Source: Polytrichum commune (taxonomy: Eukaryota > Streptophyta > Polytrichopsida > Polytrichales > Polytrichaceae). Taken from it: 64,000 nt of DNA. Positions 20,981-32,713 of the stretch are shown here, one piece after another. Below the pieces are notes generated by a model. It saw only the letters and a list, made by a program, of their open reading frames with translations, searched no databases and was not told the origin of the DNA. The stretch's first letter is position 1. The number at the start of each line of letters is the position of its first letter. The stretch spans positions 22,382,001 to 22,446,000 of the forward strand of contig OX485806.1 in NCBI GenBank assembly GCA_950295325.1, in the 5' to 3' direction. Position numbers and translations under genes: made by a program.

Positions 20981-23900
20981 GGTTAGATTGTATCTACATA
21001 CTTTGATTAATGTAGGTGTTCATGTGTGTAACACGCAACAAGTCGGATATAACATGTTGTTACAACCAATGTGGAGTTTGATCAATCCATCGTTTATTTT
21101 GCACGGGTAAGAATTTTAGTATGTAGTATGTTAAATGAAAACAAATTCAAATATGATAAACATAAGTCATTATCAATACATGTTTCTTTTAATATATTAG
21201 TATGTTGACGTTGTGAGCTTGTTTTTAAATAAGAGAAAACATCCAAATAAGATAAACTGAGTGATATTAAGAGGAAAGTATGTCAATATGTCTTATATCA
21301 ATGAATGTATCATTTGATTAACTTATTCCTTGAGATTTACTTGAGATAAAATTTACTTCTCAATATAGATGTATTTTACAATATGCACCATAATTATATC
21401 ATTAAAAATTTGTACAAATCAACCTCTATGGATCATTTATTATAAATACATGCATAGTATATACTCATATATTTCAACTTTTTGACAATATTGTATGTAT
21501 GTATGTATGTATGTATGTATGTATATGAAAGTCAATAAGAATATTCATTTATGATATCTTCCATTGGATGCATTTCAATGGTATATTCATGAGTATCATT
21601 TTAATTTGAGTGTTTTTGCGATTTACTAAAGAAAAGTTGATAAATAATGATATGTTTGGGATAAGGTGTAGTTAGGGGTAATTTCACATAAAAAATCCAA
21701 ATTCCTACTCATGAGAGTAGAAAAAATGGTATATGCAAAATAAAAACAAAAAGTGATCATAAGTTATAAGATAAAATCATATGATATCTCAGAATAGAGA
21801 AGTGAAAGATATTAGCAAATTGAGTGTTGAGGAAGATGAAAAAAATGTTCTTCAAATATAAGAGAAGCATCATGATATTAAGAGGAAAGACCATCAAGGC
21901 CATTCTATGAAGAATTTTTTTTTTTAAAAAAATATAAAAATATAAAAATATAAATATATATATACATATATATTTCAAATAAGAGTTTGAAGTGAATTCT
22001 AAGTAGAAGGAGAGACAAAGAATATATTATGAATATGAGTAGCAAAACAATTTCAGTTTTAAATCGTTTAATGCACACTATATAACAAGAAGAAGAAAAA
22101 TCTCAAAGGAGAAAATGATCTTAAAAAATCAAGATTCCCTAAAGAAAAACGAGGACATAAGTGTGGAGCACATGAAAGTATACACATTGAGGAACAAAAC
22201 ACTTGAAAAGAAGAAAAGATGCAAGAAACAAGAAGATCTTTGATGTGAAAATAAAAATGAAAAACAAAACACTCTCCATGAAAAATGATAGCAAAAAAAT
22301 ATAAGAACTTGAAAATCTTAGACCGAAGAAGTATGGCGAAGAAATAGAACAAACCTTGGGCATGTCGATTATAATGAGGAAGGGAAGGAAAACAAAACTC
22401 TATAAGTAGTTCATGGGGGATATAAACAAGCAAGTAGGATGTGGAGGGTCCTACATGGCCGCTAGTTGGCGAGCTTACAAAGTCAACGACCTCGTGTGCT
22501 AGCTTAGACAATTTTGGATTTTGCTAATATGCATATATTATTATCCCGCACTAGATAGTAGACACGGAATTGTCTTATTGCTTATTGCTTAAATTGCTTA
22601 AAAAACATTTAGCAACATCATTGACAAGATGAAGCGAATGAAGAAGGCTTTATCAATGAAAATATGTGAGTTTCATCAGTCTTCGGCCTCCATTGGTATG
22701 AGATGACCCTAAACTATTGGACGATAGTGGAGAGATACCCAAAACTAAATGGAGTCGTTGGCGGTACGATTCCTAGTTGTGAAATATTCTTTGTCCTTGA
22801 CAAAAAAAAACTAGCTAGGTGGCTATGCGCCTCATGTGTTCCCAATTTTTTATAAAAATTAAAAATCTCCGGCCTCAATATATGGCCATATACACAATTC
22901 ATATGGGCTCTGCCAAGTTTATAAAATTTATATAGTTATTTCTTTGAAACCTTATTATACACATTGTCTTATGTCAAGGAACAATACCTATGTACTCATA
23001 CTAGACATTGATGATTGAAATACAACATATTTATTTGCATCCAAAGCAAAAAACACCCAACATCATATTTGAAGTGAAATCTTCAATAACATCAAAGTGC
23101 TTGACTTATTCAAATAATGAACTCAAAGAATAAGTTGATTCCAAATATGGTCACTTTGACATGATTGGATTCAAAATGATAGTATCTAGCTTAAATACCC
23201 TACTCTTTACTTGGAAAGGTCCAATATGGGCCTCTTAGATGCGTGGAGGTTATTGACATTGTTGGATTTCCATCACCAAAATGACCCACATGCCCATGCT
23301 CCACTTGACCTTTTTGGGGGTTAATCCATCACAACTGTAGATTTATATATCATACCACATAATGGCTCGAGCACATGTGCTCTATAACTTGTATGATGGT
23401 AGTGTCAAGCTATGATTTTTTGGTTTTCGAGAGAGAGACACATCGAGCTAGTAAACTCCCTCTTTCATCTTTGTGAAGTGCCTTCAAATTTCCTAACTTT
23501 CACTATGACCTAGCTCTCAATAGGAGAATTCTACGTTTAAGTTCGTTGTCCTCGAATCTTTGTCTCGAGCTTTGTATACTTAGAGAGCACATTGAGAGTA
23601 ATAGCACCTTGAAGAGCATGGAAAGGTGTCCACTAATTAGTGGTCTAAATGCGTTGTTGTTGTTGTTGTTGTTGTTGTTAATTAGAAAACCAGGAATTAA
23701 AAGCCCCTTCTTTCTTTCCCTTTAGTAGGAAATGCCTTGATCCAACAAGGCTTTGGTGGCGGCAAGATGATCTCCAAGTCATGCCTTAAGGAAGAGAGTA
23801 TTTTCACATGTTCACATGCACATTCAAAACTAGGACCATGTTGTATCACCGGACCATCACTTGTGGCATTGTCAAATGGTATTTTTGTTTGTGACATAAC

Positions 23901-24190
23901 ATGTCAACCAAGGAAGGGGGGCGGTGAATTTGGGCACAACAAGGCCACCAAACAATCCCTAATTATGAGCATCAATTAATAGATAACCGCATACTTTCAT
24001 CATCTTAATTTGAACATGAGATGGAGATGGTTGAAATTGATTATTCTCTTAAAAAAATGTCTAGTTTTTGTTGCTTCTTAGGGTGAGTTTCTATGTAGGT
24101 CGCTTGCCCACCATATTTTAGTGTAAATAAGGACAAACTTGCCCAAATGTAGAGGGAATAAGGTGGGGTAGGATTTGTATATCCCAACTA
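20981..24190. other. AT-rich intergenic DNA, no gene
   Basis: Very AT-rich sequence with a (GTAT)n microsatellite at about 21494-21523, an A/T run at 21910-21960 and a (GTT)n run at about 23654-23680. A 150-bp segment at about 22680-22830 is repeated at about 31495-31630. The minus-strand frames at 22068-22511 are low-complexity and show no motif. Confidence 0.5.
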
Positions 24191-24391
24191 CACTAAACAT
24201 GATATTTAGTGTGACTTGCTATTTGGAATTACGCAACTATCTACTGTGCATCTCATTTTCTACCAACCATGGTCAAATTGGTTGTTTGGACACTAACATC
24301 TTTACTTGGTAAAAAAACTACATTAATAATAATAAAGATATAGGAACATGTAACTCCGAACAGTAAGTCACACTAAATATCAAAGTTAGTG
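24191..24391. mobile_element. CACTAAAT-type MITE, copy A, TA duplication
   Basis: TA at 24189-24190 and 24392-24393. The left end begins CACTAAACATGATATTTAG, and the right end reversed reads CACTAACTTTGATATTTAG. The terminal repeats extend inwards through GTGACTTGCTATTTGGAATT, matched at the other end by ACTTACTGTTCGGAGTT. The interior (TTTACTTGGT, TTGGTTGTTTGGACA) is shared, in inverted order, with the intronic copy at 40780. Confidence 0.75.
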
Positions 24392-25470
24392 TAGCTACTC
24401 CCAACTTCTCAAATATGGGCCCACCCATTTACCTCCCTCCTCTTTTAAAACCGGTCTTCAAAGCCTTCGGTGACCGGCACTTGTAGGTTGAAGATTCTTC
24501 AGTGGATGCATGAAAGTCGAGCAGCCCGTGTCCACAATCTAGCGAACTGCTAGAATGTGGTTGGATGTCAACTTGTGCTTTAAGTACATGCGAACACCTC
24601 CGACCCATTATTTTCTAGAATCTAGTGGGCGAGCCGCCTGCATGGAAACCCACCCTTACAATGACACCTATTGAACATGGGTCCAAGATAGCAAGCGAAC
24701 ACTATCTTGATGCTAAAGAATGTCATGCAACATGATCAAAATATACATGGCATTGTGTAACTCCATATATGATGATCCATACTAAAAACTTCACTATAGA
24801 TGTAGTCATGCATATGGTAGGGATAATACATCATAGACATATAGCAAGCTATGAATGCCATTGGTCCTACCAAATTTTGATTTAGTACATCGATTTCTTC
24901 TAAGAACATGGGTGACCATCTAGAAGTACATAATGTTGTAGCTTTTTATCGACATTATCAACTTTACCCATATCACATAAATAATGTCTACTCATATCAA
25001 GAAATCGAAATCAACTTGCTCGGAAAAGAAGGATACTCTCACTTAAACCTTATTATTATTAACAATGTCTAACTCCAAATGGTACTAGGACCAATCACTG
25101 TGCCTAGAGTAACCGCATAGCACAATTGAATCTTATGGCGGGACACCAATCTTCCACAATACATTGGTTAAACTTTAAAGCCCGTGTCGACTTCAAAAAT
25201 GGTCAGTTGAAGGCGATCATAACAATGTTGAGATTATCTCGACAACATGTACACGCTTTGATGTTCGAAGTTGGTTTTTATTTTTGATCACTTATGACCA
25301 CAAAACCGATCATTAAGGATGCTCTAATTTATTTGAGACACCGATGTCCCACCATAAAGTTCAGTTATTAAAGCGATCTATAAACAAGTTGAGGACTCAT
25401 TTAAGGTTCAATTTTTGTTAAATTATTTTAAACCTTTTGCATAATGTCGGTGTCCCTTTATTTGAAAGTA
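24392..25470. other. intergenic, no gene seen
   Basis: AT-rich DNA with no coding signal that I can support. Confidence 0.5.
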
Positions 25471-25833
25471 CACTAATTATTGTATTGAGTGACATATGGT
25501 ATTGTAAGTCATTGTGGTATGACGCTTTTTATGAAAGAAAGTACAAATCACTTTTAGTTCATCCAATTTTGGTATAACATGCATCCTAACATATATTTAA
25601 TGACTAGCTATCACATACTATTGAAGTTTAGATGAAAAATCACTTAGTAAGTGACATTAATTGCAACATCGTATATCTATAACGTTAGTTTTTTTCTTTT
25701 TAAATAATTTCCCCATAAGGATTGCCATATAATGTTAGTTTTGAACCAAGTGTTGGTGACACTCCAATGGTGGGTTACAATTAGTATTGAGCAAAACAAA
25801 TAGACTTGGTGACACTAAATACAATATTTAGTG
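25471..25833. mobile_element. CACTAAAT-type MITE, copy D, TA duplication
   Basis: TA at 25469-25470 and 25834-25835. The left end is CACTAATTATTGTATTGAG; the right end reversed is CACTAAATATTGTATTTAG followed by TGTCACC. It is the longest copy of the family here (363 bp) and has no coding capacity. Confidence 0.65.
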
Positions 25834-25835
25834 TA

Positions 25836-28800
25836 GTTTTCGAAATGGTTGCACAATCTCAACGATTCCTCCAATGGAATAAGAAGTGGATTGGGGAGTT
25901 GCTACATACAACTTAAGGAAAGCACTAGGTGTGTGGAGCAAATGAAATCCTTTTTTAAAGCAAATTAGACATGAATCAAGGTCATTGATCCCAAATTTAT
26001 CTGATGTAGTTATTTGAAAACAAATCAACAACAAACATGCATGGGATAGGTTTTCAAGGCACTCCCTATGGTAGGTGTTGGAATGTGAAATTTGAATGCA
26101 TTCAGGGATCTTAGGTGAAATTGTTTACACTTTTGTTCCAATCATTATCTATCATTAGTTGCATTTATGTTGTCCTCTCATAACATTACTAAGTAGATCA
26201 AGAATTACAAGGATCACATGTCTTTGCCAATGGTTCCTTGTCACTACAAGATAGATTTTAGGTATCCAAATATTTTGCAATAATAGAGTTGGAAACCAAA
26301 TCTCTACCTCATGGTGGTAAAAAACCAATGATATCAACTCCTTATGTTTGTAGTGAGAGTTGTCATGTGGGACCAAGTATCATAAGATTCTTATTCTTGC
26401 CTTTTAATGTAAAATCTCAAGTCCCATGAATCAAGATGGGATTTCATATAACCGCATAGTAATGGTCTACATCCTTAATGTAGATAGAAAGAAAACAAAG
26501 TTTGTTTGTTTGCTTAATAATAATATGATAATATTTTTATAGGAAGAACACTAAAAAATCACAAGCACTTTATGAAGCATAACTTAACTTTGATGAAGCT
26601 ACATCATTGTAAGAAGTTATAATTAAAAACGAAGCCATAAACTCCGAGTTAGTACATGAGCTTGCATTAATTGCGATGAATCAACAATCAACGTACATGT
26701 CAAGAGGAAACCATCGCATACAAGCATAATCTCTCATTCATCCGCCATGAAAACCTTGAAACTGTATGTAGTATGGAATGTTGCTTTATTTATTTCATTT
26801 CAACACCATAAGCAACTTCCAAGGACCCCCAAATTACTCTAGTCCAAGTCATTTGAGACACATCAACCACAAACCTAAAGTTTGTCAACTTTTCATGTGG
26901 GATGGATGGAACTTATGCTTGTATGCGACACTTCCCTCTCGCCAACCTACATGGGACATGTTCTTACCATTACCTTCTCGTCAAGCATTGTGCGATAAAA
27001 TCCAAAAGACAAGACCCACGTCAAAGTACATAACAAAATAGGACTACTATGTTAAAGTAGAAGAAATGGAAAACGGTGAAAAACAAGTTGATTCGGGCAG
27101 ATCGAGTGGTCGGAAAGTTGTGCAATGTTTTTCAAAGACATTGAATGCAAGTGAGGAAATGGTGAGGAATGCAAGTTTTCTTTGTAACTTGATTCCATGT
27201 TACTAATCAGTTCCATTTTTCCCAAAAAGGCAAATAAGTCAAACCCCCCTACTTGTATGATAAAGTCTCTCTAATTGCAACATTAAAAAAGCCTACTCTG
27301 CATACGAATGCACATAAAACGGTGACCTCAATGTCACCCAAAAGCGATCCCAAGTGATATGAAACATGTCATGTCCAGCCCTATCACAACATCCTTTCAG
27401 AACCACCACTTTTCAATTAATAACCATTTTGGGTTGTCTATACTGTAGTGGTCATTCACCATTTTCCCTTTTTCCCACCTTACATAAGGTACTTCCCGAC
27501 CCGAGGTTTAATTTTGGTGGACTGGTGTTCTAGAAGTGTCAACTGGCACTGTACCCATGTTCTAGAGACATGGGCAGTGAAGAGAGCAGTAGTGGCATCA
27601 TAATAATTTGGTCCCGTATGTAACTCGAAGTAATGTATGTATGTATGTATGTATGTGTACGTGTGTACCACCATAGAACAATTAGTGGGCGCAACCAAAA
27701 CCATTGGTGGGGGTTCCTATAACCTAGTGCGTGCTCCTATTCGGCGTTCAATTTCTTACTAACGGAAGTTTAATAAGTTGTTCGGACATTATAGAACATA
27801 CATGACTTTGCTTGGCCATGTTATGACATTCTCGTTGTTAAATAGTCGTATCCAACTAGTAACACGCACTGATTGGGATAGCCAATGTAGTTACCGATGA
27901 ACCAGTCGAGTTTGAGAAGCAATCGGTTGAGTTTCATAATTACGATGTGTTGTCTAATTAGTGTGGGTTACCACTTGGAGTCACATGTTGCTCTACCTTT
28001 TTACAAACATTCTCGTTTTAACCAACTAAGTTATATCGTATTGTTCATCGTGCATACTCTCTACTCATGTTATTTGGGTGGAAAATGATGCTCTAAGTAC
28101 AAAAGTTAGAACAATGCATAACTCTAAATGGTAACCCACACTAATAAGACAAAACATTGTACACTACATCGTTTAATCGGTGTGAATACGCATTCGTCTG
28201 TGTGAATTAACATTCAAGGTTTTGTGTTGCTATGAAATTATACCGATATTGTCATTACTTACCAAATAGGTTGCATCTTATTATTCGGTGTGCATAGTAA
28301 CTACATGTATTATTTCGATAAAAAACAATACTCTCAATAAAATGTTACAGCAATGCGTAACTCCAGATTCACGGCGGGGTCACTCCATTGTCAAGTTGAA
28401 CACCACATGCGACCCAAAAAAATCTTCTTTTGGTAAGTTGCACCACCAAAATGGGTCAAAATTTTATCAATTTTTTTTCATGAGTAGATATACACAATAC
28501 CTATGACATAGTTAAAAGTGGTAACTAAATTTGATGATTTTTTTTTCATAAGACATACCGTTTCTAACTAGAATGACACAAAATTGAACTAAAACAATTA
28601 CTAAAAAAATAAAGATGACTAAAAATTTCAAAAAAATATACAAAAGATACTATCAATGGTTATGTATATGTAGAAAAAATATCATAAATTTTAAAATTAT
28701 ATATGGCATGTAATATAGGGGTAGCAAACTTTGTCCGCACGTGGTGTCAACTTGACAATGAAGTGACCTCCCCGTGTCTAGATTGTAATCCACACTAATC

Positions 28801-29297
28801 AAACAAATAATGTAACCGATTGAAACTCGATCGAAGTCTCAAGAAGATTGCCGATCATTTAATAGGGATGCCGGGCTATGAAAAAGATTACGTCGAATTA
28901 ACAAAGGAAAACCAAAAGATCACAACACGTAACCGGTTCGACTTGGAAACACTCGGATGTCGACCGATTTATGGCCCCGAAATCAATCTCCCGGGACACC
29001 GGTAAGGAAAGGTAAACCGTGGCCTAGCATTTGCTCTTGCCTTTGAGTGTACATGGAGGCAAGTGAGGTGTCATATGCCACATGTTCATGTGAGCCCCGG
29101 TGGTGTCGAAGCAACTTACGCTACCCTCACAACACATGTCCACCTTCGTAAGTGAAAACGGCGGAGCCACACTCCATTGCATCACGAAATATCCCCACGT
29201 AAGTTACACTCACTCGGGTAAATAATACCAATGCCGGTCCCGTATATACACTAGGAGAATGCACGGGTATTTGGAATTAATCAACATCGTAATATGG
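25836..29297. other. intergenic; MITE relics and one unexplained open segment
   Basis: Mostly AT-rich. A (GTAT)n run lies at 27632-27656. Phrases such as GCATAACTCTAAATGGTAA (28115) and GCGTAACTCCAGAT (28356) resemble the sub-terminal part of the CACTAAAT MITEs and are probably decayed copies. The stretch 28811-29005 is discussed separately. Confidence 0.45.
28820..29005 (+). other. unrecognised protein-like segment
   Basis: An open stretch of 61 codons (KKIADHLIGMPGYEKDY, then TTRNRFDLETLGCRPIYGP) reads like conserved protein rather than random translation, and is less AT-rich than its surroundings. It ends at a stop just before GTAAGG-like sequence, which could be a splice donor. I do not recognise a family and see no partner exons. 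A gene or transposon fragment is the likeliest explanation. Confidence 0.25.
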
Positions 29298-29299
29298 TA

Positions 29300-29709
29300 C
29301 TCCCTCCGTTTCAAAATAGAAGTTATGTATGGATATAGAATGCGTTACGAAATGAAAGTTACATTTGGTGGAATTTTTCTCAACCTTCGCCAAACGAATT
29401 GGAATGTTGTGAGAAATGATGTAAATGTTGTTGTTGATGAACTACCGAGTCAAATAACAACTCACACTTGTTTAACAGTTGATGTTTGGACTCGACGGCG
29501 TTGACGCACATCGATGCAGTTTTATGTGTGAGATCAATCGGTGTCAATCGTCAATGGCGATGAACGGGCGTTACTGTGGACACCCCTAGCTCGCTGGAAA
29601 GCGCTTAGTGAGAGCTATGCAACGCACACATTTTCGTGCTAAAAGTGCGAAAATGACCTTAAGTCCACGGAGTTTCTAAAACGCAACTTTTATTTTGGAA
29701 CGGAGGAAA
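29300..29709. mobile_element. Stowaway-type MITE (CTCCCTCCGTT ends)
   Basis: The left end reads CTCCCTCCGTTTCAAAATAG, preceded by TA (29298-29299). The right end reversed reads TTTCCTCCGTTCCAAAATAA, followed by TA (29710-29711). CTCCCTCCGT is the classic Stowaway/Tc1-mariner terminal sequence of plants. The 410-bp interior encodes no transposase, so this is a non-autonomous copy. Confidence 0.82.
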
Positions 29710-29711
29710 TA

Positions 29712-32212
29712 ACTTAGGGTCGATTTACACCATGGACCGTGTAAGTCAAACCATGGAAGATGGCCTTTCTCCATGGTCGAACTTTCGTGGTCTGATTTCT
29801 TCCAAAAAATCAATTTACAAAGCTTTTGGATTCCTCGTTGGGTGTAAACTGAACGTGGATCAAGAGGAATGACCATGCACCAAAAAGCAAATGTGCTGAT
29901 TTTTTAAAATATATGTTCAAAAAGGATAGTTTTGAAGGAAAGAAAGAAAGAAAGAAAAAACCAAGTTTGACCATTCTCTTGTCTTCTCTTGTCTTCACCT
30001 TTTCTTCCCCCCCACAAAATTTTATTAAATTTTATTATGACAATATGTCTGTGCCATGGGCCCTTGCCTTTTTCTACTAGAACATCTATTTTGCCTCTCC
30101 CACCGCAAAACCCGTTGAACCGTGTTAGTGGATAATGTGGGCCTTAAAACATGTCCCTTGGGGACCTTGAACTCCCTGGTCACTTTGATATTGTTTCCTT
30201 GGTGCAAACCAAAGTGGTCCCAAGATGAGTTCAACAACCAATCACATATTTTACAGTGCCGTGGGATGACTTTGTGGTCCATGATGTAAACAACCCCTTA
30301 CCCGTGTGTATCAAAATTGTAGTACCAACCAAATCTAATTTTGGGTGGGTATGTGAAAGCGAGAGAATCTTTGCATACTTGATTTATTATGTGGACGATT
30401 GTCATTCTATATCATGTTGATACTATGGCAAAGTTACCTAGATATGGAAGGTTCTTGTAATACTTTCAAACTTCCATATTTTTATTTTTATTTTGTTTAA
30501 AAAGTTATGAAATCCTCGTCTTAGATACCAAAATGGTGTCAAACAAAGACAAAACTAGTTTGACATTGGTAATTGCCAATGTTGGATTACACCCGTTTAT
30601 ATTATTTAGTGTAATGTGCGTAATAACGTCACTTACCCTATTGTGAGGCGTATGCTAGGTTATGATGTTGATTAACAAGTTTGCCATTAGTGTTACTTCT
30701 TGACACTTGGCGTTCAAGTGCACTTATTAATATATTGGCATGAGTATGTTCAATGATGTTATAAGGTGCATGCCTATGTTACACAATGGTCTATAGAGAT
30801 GACTAAATTATGCACAAGTGGCACTTAACATGTTCATGAATAATATCTTCCTCTTGCATACTAAAATGTCAAGTTATGGCACTTACCTTTCAATGGTGGT
30901 AAGTATATATTGAGTATGCTCGAGGATATCTTCCCCTTGCATACTAACCCCACAAAAATATCATCTCAAGTATCCCAATGTCCTACTCTAAATGCCGTAA
31001 CCTAAATAAATGGATTCTTGAAGAAGTTACTCATGTTGACAAATAATATCATATTGACAATTCGCAGGCGTGAGTCTCTGAGACCTCTAGGCATCTAGTT
31101 TAGACCCTTTGCAAATATTGTACATGACACTAAATATCATAAACAATGTAGTTACGTTTAGATCAAACGCCATGATATTAATACACAATGCCGTTACACT
31201 CATTTATTTATAAAAACCATTGAATAACATCACAAATTTGATACTACTTAACCAAATACCAACAATGGTGTGTATGACAAGATGAGAGAATCTTTGTATG
31301 CCTGAGTTATTATTGGGGCCATATACCATTCTTATACTTGGAGTAGTCTCACACTAGGTATTAAAGGTCTTGGATGGATGTAGGACCAAATTGAAAAGAA
31401 TATGTAATTTACACAATCAAACATTTAGTCAAATTCATTCATACGTTCGGTTTAAATGTTGAAAAATGAAATCAAGATTCAGATGACTTCAAGACTACAC
31501 ACACTTTGGTCCGAGATGACCCTAAACCACCGGATGATAATGGAAAGGTACCCAAACTGAACGGAGTGGTTAACGGTCCAATTCCCGGTTGTGAAATCGT
31601 CTCTCTACTTGACAAAAACTAACCAGGTGGTCAAACACCTCTTGTATTCCAAGAGAAAGAGAAAGAAAACAGGACTGCATACATTTTTGAGGCGACCATG
31701 GTAAACCACACTATAGATTTGGCCACAATATGTTACCATGGGGTCAAAGTCCCATCAAAGTACTCAACACACTGCCTATTCGAGAAGAAGTCTATGGGAG
31801 GCGAACCAGGGTTCTGGCCTCTGGCGAGGCCACGTCGCCAATTCGAAACCTTGAAAATGTCATAAATCTACCAATCCTAGTATCTTCGCATTGCCGTCAT
31901 TTTCTGTCTTCCCCGTTTGTTGCTTCTTTCACCTATCCTACAGTACATAGATGCAAGCACCGAGTATAGTTTGAGAACTTAATATATAATCACGGGTGGT
32001 TGGGCCAAGTTGGGCAAGTTGGCAATAGGAAATAACTTAGGCAATACAAGTAGGAAAACTAATGGAGCTCCACTGTCTTTGTGTAAGTAGGGGTTGAACT
32101 ATGATATTGTATGCTGAGAGAGTCCTTGTGTGTTGGGTTCCTCTTTTTATCCACTTGGCACTGCTTGGTGGGCATCATGGGGAGAAGTACGCATTAAATG
32201 ACAATAACGTAA
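29712..32212. other. intergenic, dispersed repeats only
   Basis: AT-rich DNA. A TTTAGTGTAA phrase near 30607 and GACACTAAATATCATAAAC near 31125 are relics of the CACTAAAT MITE family. The segment 31495-31630 repeats 22680-22830. Confidence 0.45.
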
Positions 32213-32713
32213 GGGCCACTTCACACACGAGCCAAGAGCTGTGACCATGAAATTGTGAGAGCCCACAAGAAAGTGTCCAAAGGCTGTCCCAAGACACCTC
32301 CAAGATCATGTAGTGTGGTCATGGACCCTCAAGTGTAGTGTGCAAGTCATATGTGACCGGACCCTCAACCAAATGCTACTGTATTTAAATGGATTTCTAT
32401 TCCTGCAGGTTTTCACGCATGATAAAATAGATTAAATCAACGGTTGTGAGCGTTTGGTCTTCCGATTTTGTGTTAGGCCTACCTCCAAGAGGTGGTTTTT
32501 GAAAGTAGTTCACGTGACCATGAACACACGATCCATTCGATGTCATGTAGGAATCCATGTAGACTTTACTTCCATCTTGCATTCACATACTCCATTTGGT
32601 CCCTCAAGCGTAGAGTGAAGCGAACTTGGACCGGCCGGCTCCGCCTTTTCCACCAATGAGAGTGCTTGAAGTGTAATGGTCACGGGCTCTCAGTCTCGTG
32701 TGTGAAGTGGCCC
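32213..32713. mobile_element. non-autonomous TIR element, 501 bp
   Basis: The left end is GGGCCACTTCACACACGAG and the right end reversed is the same 19 bases, so the inverted repeat is perfect there. It continues imperfectly (AAGAGCTGTGACCAT against GAGAGCCCGTGACCAT). Flanks are TAA on the left and TAC on the right. A 3-bp T(A)A-like duplication and a GGGCC end would suit PIF/Harbinger, but the duplication is imperfect and the class is uncertain. No coding capacity. Confidence 0.68.

Noticed and set aside
22068-22511. 147-codon minus-strand Phe/Leu/Ser-rich frame resembling a membrane protein
   Set aside because: Low-complexity translation of A/G-rich DNA; no signal peptide logic, motif or gene context.
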